Of a stretch of 64,000 nucleotides of DNA, positions 36,501-45,400 are shown piece by piece (position 1 is the stretch's first letter; each line of letters begins with the position of its first letter). Below the pieces are notes generated by a model. It searched no databases. It was not told the origin of the DNA and saw only the letters and a list, made by a program, of their open reading frames with translations. The DNA lies in the NCBI GenBank assembly GCA_013076295.1, contig RQOL01000531.1:5146001-5210000 (forward strand), written 5' to 3'. The DNA comes from Sanderia malayensis. Taxonomy: Eukaryota > Cnidaria > Scyphozoa > Semaeostomeae > Pelagiidae. Both the position numbers and the translations under genes were made by a program.

Positions 36501-39500
36501 TTACTGGACCTAACAAGCCAGTTGCGTAGATTGGAAATCTTATAGGGGGGGGGGGGAGCAAAAAATTCAGATTTTCGGACAAAAATTTAATAAGCATTTT
36601 TGTTTCTTCAAGGCTATGAATATAAGATAAAGTCAGTAGCTAGACCTGAACGTAACCGGAAGATATTTCTATTCCGACAAGAAGAGCAATTTTCCGACAA
36701 AACGTATGTTTAGCTCGACAGGGTCCCCCTGACCCCCTCTATCTACCGCACTGTAAAGACGCATTGTAGTTGCAAAAAATGGATGGCAATATCAAGGAGT
36801 GAGAGAAACCAAAAAAGAAGTCACATTAACAACTGTAAGAAATATGAATATTAATGTTCTTTACTTAATTAGTATGGAGTTCGTGTTTCAACGTCAAGTC
36901 TTTCAATACAGATCAAAGGCAATTTTTAACAGGTTAAAAAATGTTGCTGGTTCTGTTGGAAATGCATTTGAAATTTTTGAAAATACTCGTGTTACGATGA
37001 TGAAAATTAAGTAACTCCTGCCAGGATGCATGGATAGATAATTCGAAACCACACCCATAAACAAAAGTGTACCACAATGTTAAATATGTCGTAAACATGG
37101 AAATGATGGTTTTTAAAAATCAAAACGTGTGCTTTATAATGACAATGAAAATTATATTTTTTTAATACAAATGATGAATATATACCTGTTTACAAATATA
37201 TAAAAGCAAATTGTCATTAAAAGTAAGTGAACACAGTTGTAAATGTTTTAGCATCATTTCTGGGAAAGATTTGCTTTTACTGGCGGACACTTTGATGATC
37301 ATAAACACACACAGACGCCAGTGACAATGACGCCATTCACAGCCAAGCAAAAACGGAACCGAACGTTTGCAAATGTCGGCGTCTCTGAAGTCAAGTTGCA
37401 TTGTTCTCATTGTTCTTGTCACGTGACTAAAGTTCACTTCCGGAAAAATTGGTCCCCATTAAGAATAAAAGGCTGCCTAGCGGCAGCAATAATTAATGAC
37501 TTACTTCAAAGGAAGTTAAGGATTATACAATCCGTGTTAATAGGAATGTGCAAGTAACCTGTTTATTGAATATAATGGAATGCTGTTAGCTACTTATGAA
37601 TAATAATGCACTTTTTCTTAGGCAAGGGAAGAATGGCGAGTCATAAACAACTTTACTAACATATCGGAGTCAAAAAGGTCACAAGAGAAGTCAGCTGGGA
37701 CAGGAATAGTCAGGAAGGAAGCGATTGAGCTGACCCGAAGTTCCAAGGCACAAAGGTTGCGTCCACTCGAGTTTGACTACAATAAGCATAAAATTTTGAA
37801 TTCTGAGCTGAAACATTTGTACACTGCATTGACAAGGGCACGTGTAAACATCTGGATATATGATGAAGATCGAGAGAACAGAGCACCCATGTTTGAGTAT
37901 TTCAAAAGAAATCAACTTGTTGACACTGTCAAACTAGACCCCACAGAGGCTATAGTAAGTACTGGTAGATTCGCTGAACAGTCAAGCTCAACGGATTGGG
38001 AAAGACAAGGCTTGTTATTTTATAGAAAAGAGCTATGGCGGCCTGCCTATAAATGTTTTGAAAGAGCAGAGAATCGCGACATGCTTGACAGGTGCTCCGC
38101 ACACCTACAAGCTTTTAAAGCGTACCAATTGGCAATTATGTGGCGAGACCAAAAATCTAACTCTTTCCAAGACGTTCAAAAAGAATATCTTACGGCTGCT
38201 CTGATGTATTTGAAATCTGGAATGGCCGAAGAAGCTTTAATTTGCATGAACAATGCCAGGGAATGGACCCTGCTTGCGAACTTCTTTGAATATCTTAACA
38301 AGGTAACATATAGATAAGAACTTGACTATCTTCAGATTATGAATACAGTCAAATCAAATCTTCTTAGCTCGAACTTGTGTAAATTTACAACTCTATCTAT
38401 TTCGAGCGAGATGTTGCCCTTTTTTTCTCTCTGGGGTCACTTCAAAACAATCTTAAAAAGGAACCTTAATAATTCAAACTGTTTTGTAGAGCAACCATTT
38501 TGATGCTTCCCCGGGGTGTTTGGATTAGACAAAGTTGACTATTTTCATTTTTCACTCATAGTTCAGTGTAGTGTCTCATGTTTATTTTTGTTGTAAGTCG
38601 ACCCATCTTTCAGGAATCTAATGTTGTTAAACAACTCTTGTTTTCATAGTATCATGAAGCTGCCAAGTATTATGTAAAAGCAGGACTTCTAACACAAGCT
38701 GCAGAATGCTATGTGAAATATGGCGATTTCCGGAATGCAGTTGATTTGCTATTCAATAAAGAAATGTTCTCTGGTTGCATTGATGTTTTGAAAAGATATG
38801 ACATCGACAAGACCCTGTTACATCCAGTACATTTGAGGCCACCAAGAAGCACTATTACCTTGACAAAGGTAGCTATTAAAGCTGCTGATTTGTATTGGAA
38901 AAGACAACAGATTGAAAATATGAAAAGCGTTCTTGGTGTTTTAAAACTTGATGATCAGCTATCTTACCTAAGTAAGCCAGAATGTGAAAAAGTGCTCATC
39001 CAAGTGTTGATAGACAATGGGAGACTCGAAGATGCTGCGAGAATTCATATAGATAAGGGACGATATCTTGACGCTGCAGCTCTGACACAGGATAAAAAGA
39101 CCAAAGGGTTATGCCATCTTGAATATGCTCGGATGTTATACAGGAACTGGATTGAGAAGCCAAGTGGAAATTTGGATAACACAGACAATTCTCTTGTAAT
39201 TGTTGGTAAATATCCTTGCCCCGATCCATTGATAAATGCCGTTGAGACCTGTGTTAAATTGCTTCATGATTCAAGTTATTATGCCGAGGCGTGTGAGATG
39301 GAAGGATTTATCAATGCATGTTCTGCGAGTAGTAGAAGAGCAGTTAAGTGTTATACAGAGGTTGAGGATCATTTTTCTTGCCTTATTTGCAACACTTTTT
39401 TATTCGAGATCGGTGAAGGTGACACGTCAATATTTGCTAGCAATATCAACAAGGTCTATCATATTGTATGTCTATTGGCTCAAGAGGTGAATCTTGAAAA

Positions 39501-42438
39501 TGCAAAATTGCTTCGAGTTTGTCGTAAACTCTTTGGAATTGAGGGAAATAAAGAAAGTGGCTTTGTTGTCAATTTAAACAAACTACAGTACCGTCTCTGC
39601 TTACTAGATATAAAATTGAATATTGCAAAGCAACTCAAAGCTGCATTTTCAAATAAAGGTTCAGCAAAGGCTGGTAATTACCAACTGACAATGTTGATAC
39701 TGGGTTTTGTCGACAAATTATCATCGAAGCTGCGCAATATTTACGAACAGGAGCTTGCTTCAGAAAAGACTTGTCAGAATTATATTAATGGTGTTGCACA
39801 CATTGAATGCTACCAAAAGCATCAAATTCCTGATTCAAATTGCATTCAGAGACGACTTAATGCTTTTTTTGCTATCATCCAACTTGATGGAGTAACTCGC
39901 ACATTTATTCAAAGAAAAAATGGATTGACAAAGCAAGATCTGCAGCACTTAAATTATTTAAAGAACTATTCGTTCGATGAATGTATGGTTGCTGTTTGTA
40001 GAGCCTTCTACAACGAGTTTATTAGCTACACCTATTATTTATCACCTGACAATTTGACTGGCGCTCTGCTTTCAAGCTGTCTTCCCAGTATGTTGTTTTT
40101 AAAAGAACAAATTCTTTGGTATACTAGCCATATTTGGGAAAGTGCGGAGGACACGAAGAAGTTTGGAGATATCAATCTTTTTCTAGAGATTTCAGTTTTG
40201 TCCAATTTTATTTCCGTCGGCTATTCACAGACAATAGTCGACAAAATTAAGGAGAAGATCTTTGATCGATATTCCAATATGTTCCTTCCACAAAATGAAG
40301 GAGCGATATTCAATAAAAGGATTGGTTGTATTCAAACTTTTCATACACTTTTTGCTGAAAGTAAGGATTGGCTTCACACTGAAGGCTGTTTGATTGAATC
40401 AATCCATTGCTTGATACGTAGAACTATAAGGATACCATTGGGAAACTCTAAAACATTGCCATTGCCAGATCTGTTAAACGTTATCTTATTGCTGGAGTTT
40501 AACATTGCCCTTTGCTTCATATCTCTGAGCTTCTTGTCACCAAGAAAAAACTTGAATGTCATTTTACCAGACTTCTATTTTGAAGGTATCGAGTTCTGGT
40601 CAGGTCTTTACACAAAATATCAAGATAGTTATACTGCGATTGATAGCATAGAGTGGGTCAGTGAAGAAGGAAAAAACCTCATTACTGCTCTAGTTGATGA
40701 AATGGTTTATCTCATGATTGGCGAGAAATTTGAAAAACTCAACATGTTCAAAATGGCATTATCGAAAGAATGCATGCAACTACAGTCAGGGCAGCGATTT
40801 TTTGTATTGGTTTTGGTTGTGTTAGCTAACTCGCATCTTTTCTCACTTTCATCTGCAAATCATGGGAAAATCGTGGACAAAATCAGGCACTTCGCAAATG
40901 TAAATGTAAATGGTGAAGATTATCTCAGTGGTGCATTGCAACAGTGTGTTGCCATCAAAGATGGAAAAGATGCATCTAAAGAGCTGAAATGCTTTTTAGA
41001 GAACCAAGGAAAAGACATAGTTCATTGTAACTGGGAAAAACTACGCAATCCAAGTTCTCTTATTCAAAAAGACCAACATGATGGGCAAAAACGTTTGCTA
41101 AATATAGTCGAAACCTGTCTACCTCCAAATGAAGAAAAAAAGAAAGCACGCCAGGAAAGTTCTTATAGACAGATACAAAATTGCGTCCCTTTTAAAGAGC
41201 AAAATCCGGAAAGCAAATATAGTGTATTGACCAAAGAAAAGGAAGTGCGACAAAAATTACTTAAGAGCAGCCAGGAACCTGGAGCACAAATATCTTCAGG
41301 CGATAGTAAGTCTCTTGATGTCAGTTTGAATACAGAGCGAATCGGCACATCATACAGCATTGAGAGTTGCATAGAAGGTAGTATAGAATCTGGCTATAGT
41401 GAAATTCAAGAAGTACTTAAAAGGCCAGGTGATTTGATTAAACGACGAAAGACAGCTTTTCAAATACAGTGCTGGTGGAAGCGCATCATGTCAAAACGAA
41501 AAATAACGCAGCCATCTAGTACAGGTGCGGAGAAACTTGTTAAGACAACACAAAAACTGGTTGACCATAAAAGTTATGTCCGCGAGCTGACATGCATACC
41601 ATGTGGTAAAGCCATGTACAATGATGCGGATTTAAACCAACATATTCTTACTGATGAATCGCATGACAATAATGCTAAGGATTTTGACACTTATCAAACT
41701 TATGAAAGAGATGTAAGCAGTTATATTGAGGCAGCTGAAGATGTTTTTGATCAAGAGACACAGTTTGGAGTGAAAGCAAGTGAACTCGATTTGGCTAGGC
41801 AAGTGGACAAACATTTAAGCAGCGTGATCATGGAAAAGAACTTGATAGAAGCCAAACATAGATGGACAGAGTTGGCAAATCTGAAATGTTTGGTAGAGTT
41901 GTTCAAAGAAGCATATCACCAATTGAAAGAGGAAGTGAACAATATCAATCGAGGTAGGCTACTTTTGTAAGCATTTATTCAGGGCACTCTGTCACACTAA
42001 GTGACGATGCACCAGGCTTTACAGGAAGTTGTAGGTTCTCTTCCCATAGTCACCACGGCAGGAGTAAAATTGTCTTTGGCACGAAAAACTTCCACTTCTT
42101 ATGAGTGGAGTATTCAATCCAAAACCATGCACTTCTCGTGCACTAGATCATTTTCTAATAGCATATGGAATTCCCCTTCAATGCTGATGTATTCGTGTAA
42201 ATTACCATAAAGTAGATCTTTTGCTGAAATTCAAAGTATCAAATAATAATATGCAACGAAAGTGATTAAGGGAAGGTAATGCTTTCTATATGCTTTATGT
42301 CTAGAGAAAAACTACACAAAGAGTCATGAATGCCCTGATTCGGGATTTTTAACTGAGGATGATTTTCAGCTGGTTACAAAACGAAAGAGCAAAAGAAGCG
42401 GCGGCTCAAGGAAACATCAACAATCTTCTTACAGGTAA
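13986..42438 (+). CDS. TRANK1: TRANK1-like protein (TPR, ankyrin, UvrD-type helicase), 11 exons, one in-frame TGA
   Basis: Coding exons: 13986-14261, 17028-17282, 19670-19903, 20118-20396, 21615-21860, 22005-22149, 31962-32378, 32899-36179, 37622-38302, 38650-41953, 42305-42438. All junctions are GT-AG with matching phases; total 9252 nt. The N-terminal third (about 1-478) is helical and TPR-like ([20 protein letters not shown]). Ankyrin repeats follow ([29 protein letters not shown]). The superfamily 1 helicase core then shows Walker [10 protein letters not shown] (about 1119), motif [10 protein letters not shown] (about 1517), [10 protein letters not shown] (about 1545), NYRSH (about 1593), [17 protein letters not shown] (about 1691) and [14 protein letters not shown] (about 1776). 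A long helical C-terminus carries an IQ-like helix and a Cys/His pair. This is the architecture of vertebrate TRANK1, whose molecular role is poorly known. Oddity: TGA at codon 1249. Exons missed in large introns cannot be excluded. Confidence 0.88.
14262..14481. other. Intron 1, first part
   Basis: Intron 1 (14262-17027) starts GTGAGA. This portion shows nothing except proximity to the hairpin element that follows. Confidence 0.5.
14482..14871. repeat. 390-bp near-perfect hairpin in intron 1
   Basis: The outer ends CTAACC...GGTTAG open two arms of about 170-185 bp that are reverse complements with few mismatches, around a loop near 14650-14695. Because of the symmetry, both strands keep a 119-codon frame open (14498-14857 on +, 14496-14855 on -) whose translations nearly match; one runs ...[20 protein letters not shown]. 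No target duplication is obvious. It is probably a foldback-type MITE. In TRANK1 pre-mRNA it would form long double-stranded RNA. Confidence 0.85.
15405..15640 (+). mobile_element. tRNA-Ser-derived SINE
   Basis: The head 15407-15487 resembles a class II serine tRNA: A-box-like TAGCCTAGTAGTTAAGGCG (from 15413), a GGGCTTGATCC anticodon-arm region, a long variable arm (GAGGCGATGCCTT) and an exact B box GGTTCAAGTCC (15466-15476). The acceptor stem does not pair and a non-tRNA body follows (…CCATCCTTCCGAGTTCGGGA…), so this is a SINE, not a tRNA gene. The 3' end is a guess. It lies in intron 1, sense to TRANK1. Confidence 0.7.
15641..17027. other. Intron 1, remainder
   Basis: AT-rich intronic DNA up to the acceptor TATATTTTTAG|GAT at 17027. 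The open frames here are short and featureless. No further repeat structure is supported. Confidence 0.45.
17028..17282 (+). CDS. TRANK1: TRANK1-like exon 2
   Basis: 85 codons, phase 0 on both sides, starting [19 protein letters not shown]. The helical [17 protein letters not shown] looks like a further TPR-type helix. It ends GAG|GTAAGA. Confidence 0.85.
17283..18936. other. Intron 2, left part
   Basis: Intronic DNA between exon 2 and a MITE. No gene or repeat could be supported. Confidence 0.45.
18937..19383. mobile_element. MITE with TACCGTATTT ends, iterated AACGCCGCCCT interior
   Basis: It opens TACCGTATTTCCTC and closes CGAAATACGGTA, as inverted repeats with adjacent TA. Inside, (T/A)AAACGCCGCCCTCTATTGA-like units iterate at both ends (about 18950-19075 and 19290-19375), leaving a unique AT-rich core. 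A second partial right terminus follows (GCGAAATACGGTA). It lies in intron 2. Confidence 0.75.
19670..19903 (+). CDS. TRANK1: TRANK1-like exon 3
   Basis: The acceptor TTTTTCATTACAG lies just upstream. 78 codons in phase 0: [20 protein letters not shown] onward, then a lysine-rich helix ([11 protein letters not shown]). It ends AAG|GTAAGT. Confidence 0.82.
20118..20396 (+). CDS. TRANK1: TRANK1-like exon 4
   Basis: 93 codons in phase 0 beginning [20 protein letters not shown], amphipathic helices throughout. Acceptor TAATTTAG|GAA, donor GAG|GTAATT. Confidence 0.82.
20397..21614. other. Intron 4
   Basis: 1218 bp with a donor GTAATT and an acceptor TTTTTTTCTAG. It holds no supported gene or repeat; minus-strand open frames near 20577-20843 and 21065-21307 have no family features. 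Confidence 0.5.
21615..21860 (+). CDS. TRANK1: TRANK1-like exon 5 (TPR)
   Basis: 82 codons, phase 0. The TPR-like pair is clear: [20 protein letters not shown] then [14 protein letters not shown], followed by [20 protein letters not shown]. It ends AAAG|GTGAAA. Confidence 0.85.
22005..22149 (+). CDS. TRANK1: TRANK1-like exon 6 (TPR)
   Basis: Acceptor ACTTACCAACAG. It encodes [20 protein letters not shown] then [12 protein letters not shown], completing the TPR helix from exon 5, and ends ATTTGCTGCACAG|GTATGT in phase 1. The first base of the next codon is supplied here. Confidence 0.82.
22150..22766. other. Intron 6, before the Copia relic
   Basis: The start of a 9812-bp intron (22150-31961). 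This part holds no recognisable repeat; a degenerate Copia 5' LTR could lie here but I cannot define its ends. Confidence 0.4.
22767..26135 (+). pseudogene. Copia-type LTR retrotransposon relic
   Basis: A decayed sense-oriented Copia element in intron 6. Gag begins at ATG 22767 (MTATRYGPS) and resumes after a MITE as [20 protein letters not shown] and [21 protein letters not shown] zinc-knuckle-like stretch ([15 protein letters not shown]) lies near 23940-23995. The protease shows [10 protein letters not shown] (about 24125). Pre-integrase: [19 protein letters not shown]. Integrase: [11 protein letters not shown] (about 24700), then [11 protein letters not shown] (about 24960). Reverse transcriptase runs from [20 protein letters not shown] to [16 protein letters not shown] and is cut by a palindrome at 26136 before the catalytic YVDD box; RNase H is missing. 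Several frameshifts and stops. No LTR pair is identified. Confidence 0.88.
22796..23218. mobile_element. hAT-type MITE inside Copia gag
   Basis: 423 bp with inverted ends CAGGGCCGCATTTAAATCAG and, from the right, CAGTGCCGCATTTACCAATG. It is flanked by an 8-bp direct repeat CCCAGTGT (22788-22795 and 23219-23226), the hallmark of hAT transposition. Removing it with one duplicate restores an in-frame ...GPSVTNQW... in Copia gag, which confirms both boundaries. The sub-ends are GC-rich (GGGCCCCTGGGCCC). Confidence 0.88.
26136..26290. repeat. 155-bp palindrome truncating Copia RT
   Basis: Arms of about 58 bp: ATAAATTAACGAATAAAAAT at the left is mirrored exactly at the right end. They enclose GTTACGTGAAAGATTGTTAC and its complement, with a loop of about 35 bp. 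It interrupts the Copia RT just after LFKREGNEI. No target duplication is evident. Probably a short hairpin MITE. Confidence 0.8.
26340..26649 (+). repeat. Left inverted repeat of the rDNA unit
   Basis: It mirrors 28618-28929 with scattered mismatches over about 310 bp. It contains two sub-repeats, each with a conserved GATGTTGATCAGG(T/G)GGGAGAG core followed by CCGAGAT(A/T).GGGG. Confidence 0.85.
26757..26997 (-). rRNA. 28S rRNA 5' end, pseudogene fragment
   Basis: The minus strand reads ...CCCGCTGAATTTAAGCATGC then AATAAGCGGAGGAAAAGAAA and TAACAAGGATTCCCTCAGTA, the unmistakable start of metazoan 28S. Only about 240 bp is present before rDNA homology stops near 26757. It is contiguous with ITS2. 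Confidence 0.9.
26998..27185 (-). other. ITS2 of the rDNA segment
   Basis: About 190 bp between the 5.8S 3' end and the 28S start, GC-richer than its surroundings. Defined by its neighbours, not by its own motifs. Confidence 0.7.
27186..27339 (-). rRNA. 5.8S rRNA, degenerate copy
   Basis: The minus strand gives ACGGTGGATCTCTTGGCTCG then TGCATCGATGAAAAACGCAG and ends near GCATGTCTGTCTGAGCGTC. Two near-universal blocks are altered: GATGAAGAACG reads GATGAAAAACG, and ATCGAATCTTTGAACG reads ATCAAATCTTTGAACG. Both are G-to-A changes (one of them at a CpG), consistent with a methylated, non-functional copy. Confidence 0.9.
27340..27556 (-). other. ITS1 of the rDNA segment
   Basis: About 215 bp between the 18S 3' end and the 5.8S 5' end. 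Defined by position. Confidence 0.7.
27557..28452 (-). rRNA. 18S rRNA 3' half, pseudogene
   Basis: The minus strand starts at GTCAGAGGTGAAATTCTTGG and runs through AAACTTAAAGGAATTGACGG to the decoding-site block TTGTACACACCGCCCGTCGC, and AAGGTCGTAACAAGGTTTCC near the 3' end. The 5' half is absent. Conserved positions are changed: GGAGTGGAGCCTGCGGC reads GGATTGGAGCCTGGGGC, CACGGGAAAACTC reads CACAGGAAAACTC, one base is missing in the CATGGC(C)GTTCTTAGT region, and the terminal GGAAGGATCATTA is lost. Clearly 18S and clearly decayed. Confidence 0.92.
28618..28929 (-). repeat. Right inverted repeat of the rDNA unit
   Basis: The reverse complement of the left arm, ending TGAGCCTCTGGAC followed by TA. 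The same two sub-repeats occur in mirror order. About 165 bp of non-rDNA sequence separates it from the 18S breakpoint. Confidence 0.85.
28931..30545. mobile_element. 1.6-kb foldback element with arms of about 600 bp
   Basis: Left arm 28931 to about 29535 and right arm about 29918-30545 are reverse complements with indels. The outer ends are AATAGG...CCTATT with CACAGAAA...GCATGCTGGGA just inside. The spacer of about 380 bp is unrelated to the arms. Both arms retain a related open frame (29089-29340 minus; 30119-30343 plus) with (S/N)TSVNS...FMLSLER.TSR.LEI and PLFCKQ, so each arm probably derives from one coding sequence; I do not recognise the protein. A G-run lies at 29452-29465. It directly abuts the rDNA unit. 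Confidence 0.8.
30545..30596. repeat. (TG)n(AG)n microsatellite
   Basis: About 12 TG units followed by about 14 AG units with one interruption, touching the outer end of the foldback element. Its minus-strand translation gives spurious S/L/H/T-rich frames. Confidence 0.95.
30597..31961. other. Intron 6, last part
   Basis: Intronic AT-rich DNA up to the acceptor TTGTTTTTTAG at 31961. No gene or clear repeat. Vague relatedness to other dispersed repeats cannot be judged by eye. Confidence 0.45.
31962..32378 (+). CDS. TRANK1: TRANK1-like exon 7 (ankyrin)
   Basis: It enters in phase 1 (G from exon 6 plus CA). It encodes [20 protein letters not shown] and onward, with a clear ankyrin unit [20 protein letters not shown] then [12 protein letters not shown], and a second ending IRRGADVG. 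It ends CGAACAC|GTAAGT in phase 1. Confidence 0.88.
32379..32898. other. Intron 7
   Basis: 520 bp, GTAAGT to TTCTTATACAG. No repeat or RNA gene is evident. Confidence 0.6.
32899..36179 (+). CDS. TRANK1: TRANK1-like exon 8 (ankyrin end, helicase core)
   Basis: A single 3281-nt exon entered in phase 1 ([11 protein letters not shown]…) and left in phase 0 (KDSQ|GTAAAG). It holds the last ankyrin repeat, a charged linker, a conserved pre-helicase region ([20 protein letters not shown]), Walker [10 protein letters not shown] (34401), the block [20 protein letters not shown], motif II VDETQDF (35595), GDTAQSI (35679), NYRSHRG (35823) and [14 protein letters not shown] (about 36124). The frame is open throughout except for TGA at 34791-34793; the frames before and after that codon are the same. 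Confidence 0.92.
34791..34793 (+). other. In-frame TGA interrupting the TRANK1-like ORF
   Basis: GAA ATG TGA GGT GGA GAA: the reading frame is identical on both sides, and conserved helicase sequence resumes 14 codons later ([10 protein letters not shown]). A CGA (Arg) to TGA transition at a CpG would explain it. It sits in a poorly conserved acidic linker. No splice pair could remove it: the only downstream AGs before the conserved block would give an intron of under 30 nt. Confidence 0.8.
36180..37621. other. Intron 8
   Basis: 1442 bp with a (G)13 run at about 36545-36557 and repeat-like pyrimidine/GC sequence to about 36745, otherwise featureless. The acceptor is CTTTTTCTTAG at 37621. Confidence 0.5.
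37622..38302 (+). CDS. TRANK1: TRANK1-like exon 9 (helicase motif VI)
   Basis: 227 codons, phase 0 to 0. It carries [20 protein letters not shown], the last UvrD-type motif, then [20 protein letters not shown] and TPR-like helices ([40 protein letters not shown]). Donor AAG|GTAACA. Confidence 0.9.
38303..38649. other. Intron 9
   Basis: 347 bp, GTAACA to TTGTTTTCATAG. Nothing else found. Confidence 0.6.
38650..41953 (+). CDS. TRANK1: TRANK1-like exon 10 (long helical C-terminal region)
   Basis: A 3304-nt open exon entered in phase 0 ([20 protein letters not shown]) and left in phase 1 at CGAG|GTAGGC. It begins with TPR-type helices, then about 900 residues of alpha-helical sequence matching the TRANK1 plan (for example [20 protein letters not shown]). 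Near the end are an IQ-like helix [16 protein letters not shown] (about 41457) and a Cys/His pair CIPCGKAMY...[10 protein letters not shown] (about 41593-41665), in the place where vertebrate TRANK1 has a short C..C motif. The frame also reads 17 nt into the intron to a TAA; use of the splice is supported by the exact phase match with exon 11. Confidence 0.9.
42305..42438 (+). CDS. TRANK1: TRANK1-like exon 11 (C-terminus)
   Basis: Acceptor TTTATGTCTAG. Phase 1 entry gives [20 protein letters not shown] then [14 protein letters not shown] and a basic tail ending at TAA 42436-42438. An acidic EDDF box followed by a basic end is how TRANK1 proteins finish. The stop overlaps a donor-like CAG|GTAATA, so a further exon is conceivable but not needed. 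Confidence 0.75.
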
Positions 42439-45400
42439 TATTTTTTACCATAGATTTTATCATAACTTTACTAGTCGAGAATTTTATGGAAATGAAGGCG
42501 AGGGCCTTTTCCAATGGAGCCTTAGTGACACTCATCCAATTTTTGATATTCTAAGCGTTTTGCACATGGAAACACTTGCTCAACAGGCTTGAACAGATGT
42601 AGCTGCAGGATTGCGTGAGAGAAAAACAAATAACTGATTGGCCTCTTTTCAAAATCATTTCTCACTTCACTTTCAAGCATTAAAAGGTTGCTGCTCCCAC
42701 GGCAATTTTAATGTCAGATTCAGCACATTTTCTATTGTATAATTTCAATTTTCCAGTTATGTCTATTCGCTTATACACATTAATCCCTAAGAAACGTGGA
42801 CCCTTATTATTGACAACTGCACAGGGTACAACAATCTATACATAGAATATAAGCTCCTGGATCATGATAATTATAGTTTTGGCAACAATTGGGGTCGTAA
42901 GGGCTGTTGTAGATCAATTTGCTCAGATCAATATTCAGAAAGCCAGCCAATGCCCGCTCTCAGCAAATTTATACGAAGCGCTTAATCAACAGATATCACG
43001 GGGGAAAGCTAATATGTGACCGTCCACCCATCTTATCACTACGTAATACATGCACCATACAGGACAGACTAAATATTGTACTTGTGGTGAAACACGTGGC
43101 GAGCAGCCAAATTGCTAATATCGTAAGTCGTGCGTGTAAATAAAAACAATGCCATCAAGTATGTTCCAAGCCTGTAAAATCAAAACCAAAATACTCCCCT
43201 AAAGTCCCGCCGGATGATACATGTAGTACATAGACTTTTAACTTGCTATGTTGATGGCTAATTTGCATAGCATTCACGTTAATTTACCGGATGATGGTAT
43301 GATGGTGTTGTCTTCATAATCTCGAGAGGTTTTAAAGCCAATGTACACTATGTTACGATGACTTGACAAGTGATTTAAACGCTTAAATGACAACTCGAAT
43401 ATGTGGATGGCAACAGCTGAGGTGGGCTCCAGATGCGTACAGGGTATACGGATATGAGAAATGTTATAATTTGCACTTGGCAACAGCTGAGGTGGGCTCC
43501 AGATGCGTACAGGGTATACGGATATGAGAAATGTTATAATTTGCACTTTTGATAAGCGTCGGACAATTGTGGGATACAGATAACAAAATAGTAATCGAAA
43601 ATGTGACGCCTTTTTGCACCTTTATGTAGTACTAGCCCTGGTACCCGTCGACGCCGGGTTGAGATTTTGGCGAATGGCCTTTATTTAAGTAGATACTTTG
43701 TCAGGAAAACATTAGCTCACCTACATGCCAGCCGATCGTACATTTTTTATTCTGTTTCGGTATCCACTTTCTCAGCGCTCTGCGCTTCGCGATTTAGTAT
43801 CGTCCATTTCCTCAACGCTGCGCGCCTCTTCGCGCCATGTTAATGAACTGTGTACTTAGAATGAATATCAGATTTTAATTAACTTTTTTGAACTGTGTAC
43901 TTCGAATTGAATCAAGAAACATGTATCCCACAACCACACAGATACGGACTGTTGATTTATTTGACGTCACAATAGATCTGAGAAATCGAAAATTCCTTCA
44001 CATTTTATTTCAACTACCCGTTACTTTTCTGGTTTTACTCTTTTCATTCTGAACGTTTTGTAAAACATTTTTCGCTGAGGACACTCCCAGATAAATTCCG
44101 GTTACATAGATACTTTTCATTTTGCCATCTGTGGAGTGGTTCTTGAGTTATAAGCGGACATAGCCACAAACATACATACATACAAACAGTTCTGTTTTAT
44201 ATATATAGATATAGTGAATTTAAAATTTCGGTTGAGCAGCAAAGGAAGGCAGGGAATTTGTCAAGTTTTGTTGGGCAACCAGAAAGTAGGTTTAGTTTCC
44301 CTGTAACGACGACAAGTATGTATGTATTTGTCTGTAAACAACGATTTGTTTGTTATGAAGGTAACATCGCATGAAAGAAGTCTTGAAAATTATGCTAACG
44401 ATTGACTGTACAAAGAGATCACATAGGCAAGAAGCTCATGCAATATTGATGAAAGGGTTCCATGCTGCGTAGATAAACACTAAGATTCTGAATATAATCA
44501 ATTAACGAGGAATGATATTGCAACGAGGTGAACTCTTTCTCCAGGGCAAGGCAGAGTAAGGATAAACTTGGGAAAACATCTCAGTTTAACCTTGTGTGGA
44601 GCAGTGGTATTAATAAAATGCGATTTGCCGTTTTAACTTTGGGGCCTTAAAAGTATAGAAGAACAGCTCGGTCAGTTCCCCAATCCAATGCTGCGATTCC
44701 ATATGCCAAGTCTTACACGCAGGCAGTCGCTACGGTGGAACACCCACTCTGACGACCAGGATCGTCACTGTTGTGGAGATAAAAAGTGCTTCTATCTCTA
44801 CGGCCGGTACAATCCAGTAGTAACGATCCTGTAACGATCGAAAATTTAATGGAAACCATTGGTGCGGCTTTGCCCAAGATTCGGACGATATGTGTTGTTG
44901 TTGCCTTACCCAAAATCATCGACTGTAGCTCGACCTACAGTCAAATCTGTGACGAGATACCATTGAGATAAGAAATGTAAATGCAATGCGATCTAAAACA
45001 GTGGCAAACCAAGGATTGAATATAGAACAAAATCAAAAATAGTTTACTTTATATTCCTTCTTGAACCCCCCGAGCATTTCTCGAAAAATTTAAGGCTACT
45101 ACTAAGATCTTTATAGGCCTATCGGTATTCGCAACCCCGGCTTGCAAATTTCTTAGTCTTTTTCGGCTCAGAAGTTAAGGGCCTGCCATGACTTATTGCG
45201 GCAACAATAACTTGGCCCCTGAGCCGTAAAGTCCTTCTAATGACTGAAAAAATTCTTTCGAGTGTTGCGATCCAATTGCTGGGCAGTTTTAGAGTGTAGC
45301 AAACCAATCATGTGATGGCGGCGAGCCTTTGATAAATCGGTTGTAGCTCCTCTTGACTATAGCAAGTCAATCAGGGCATGTTTTGACTCTAGGAAGCCAA

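Noticed and set aside
45119..45307. A hAT-type dimerisation-domain fragment on the minus strand
   Set aside because: ATLERIFS is suggestive, but the surrounding residues do not follow the family pattern and no other transposase block is nearby.
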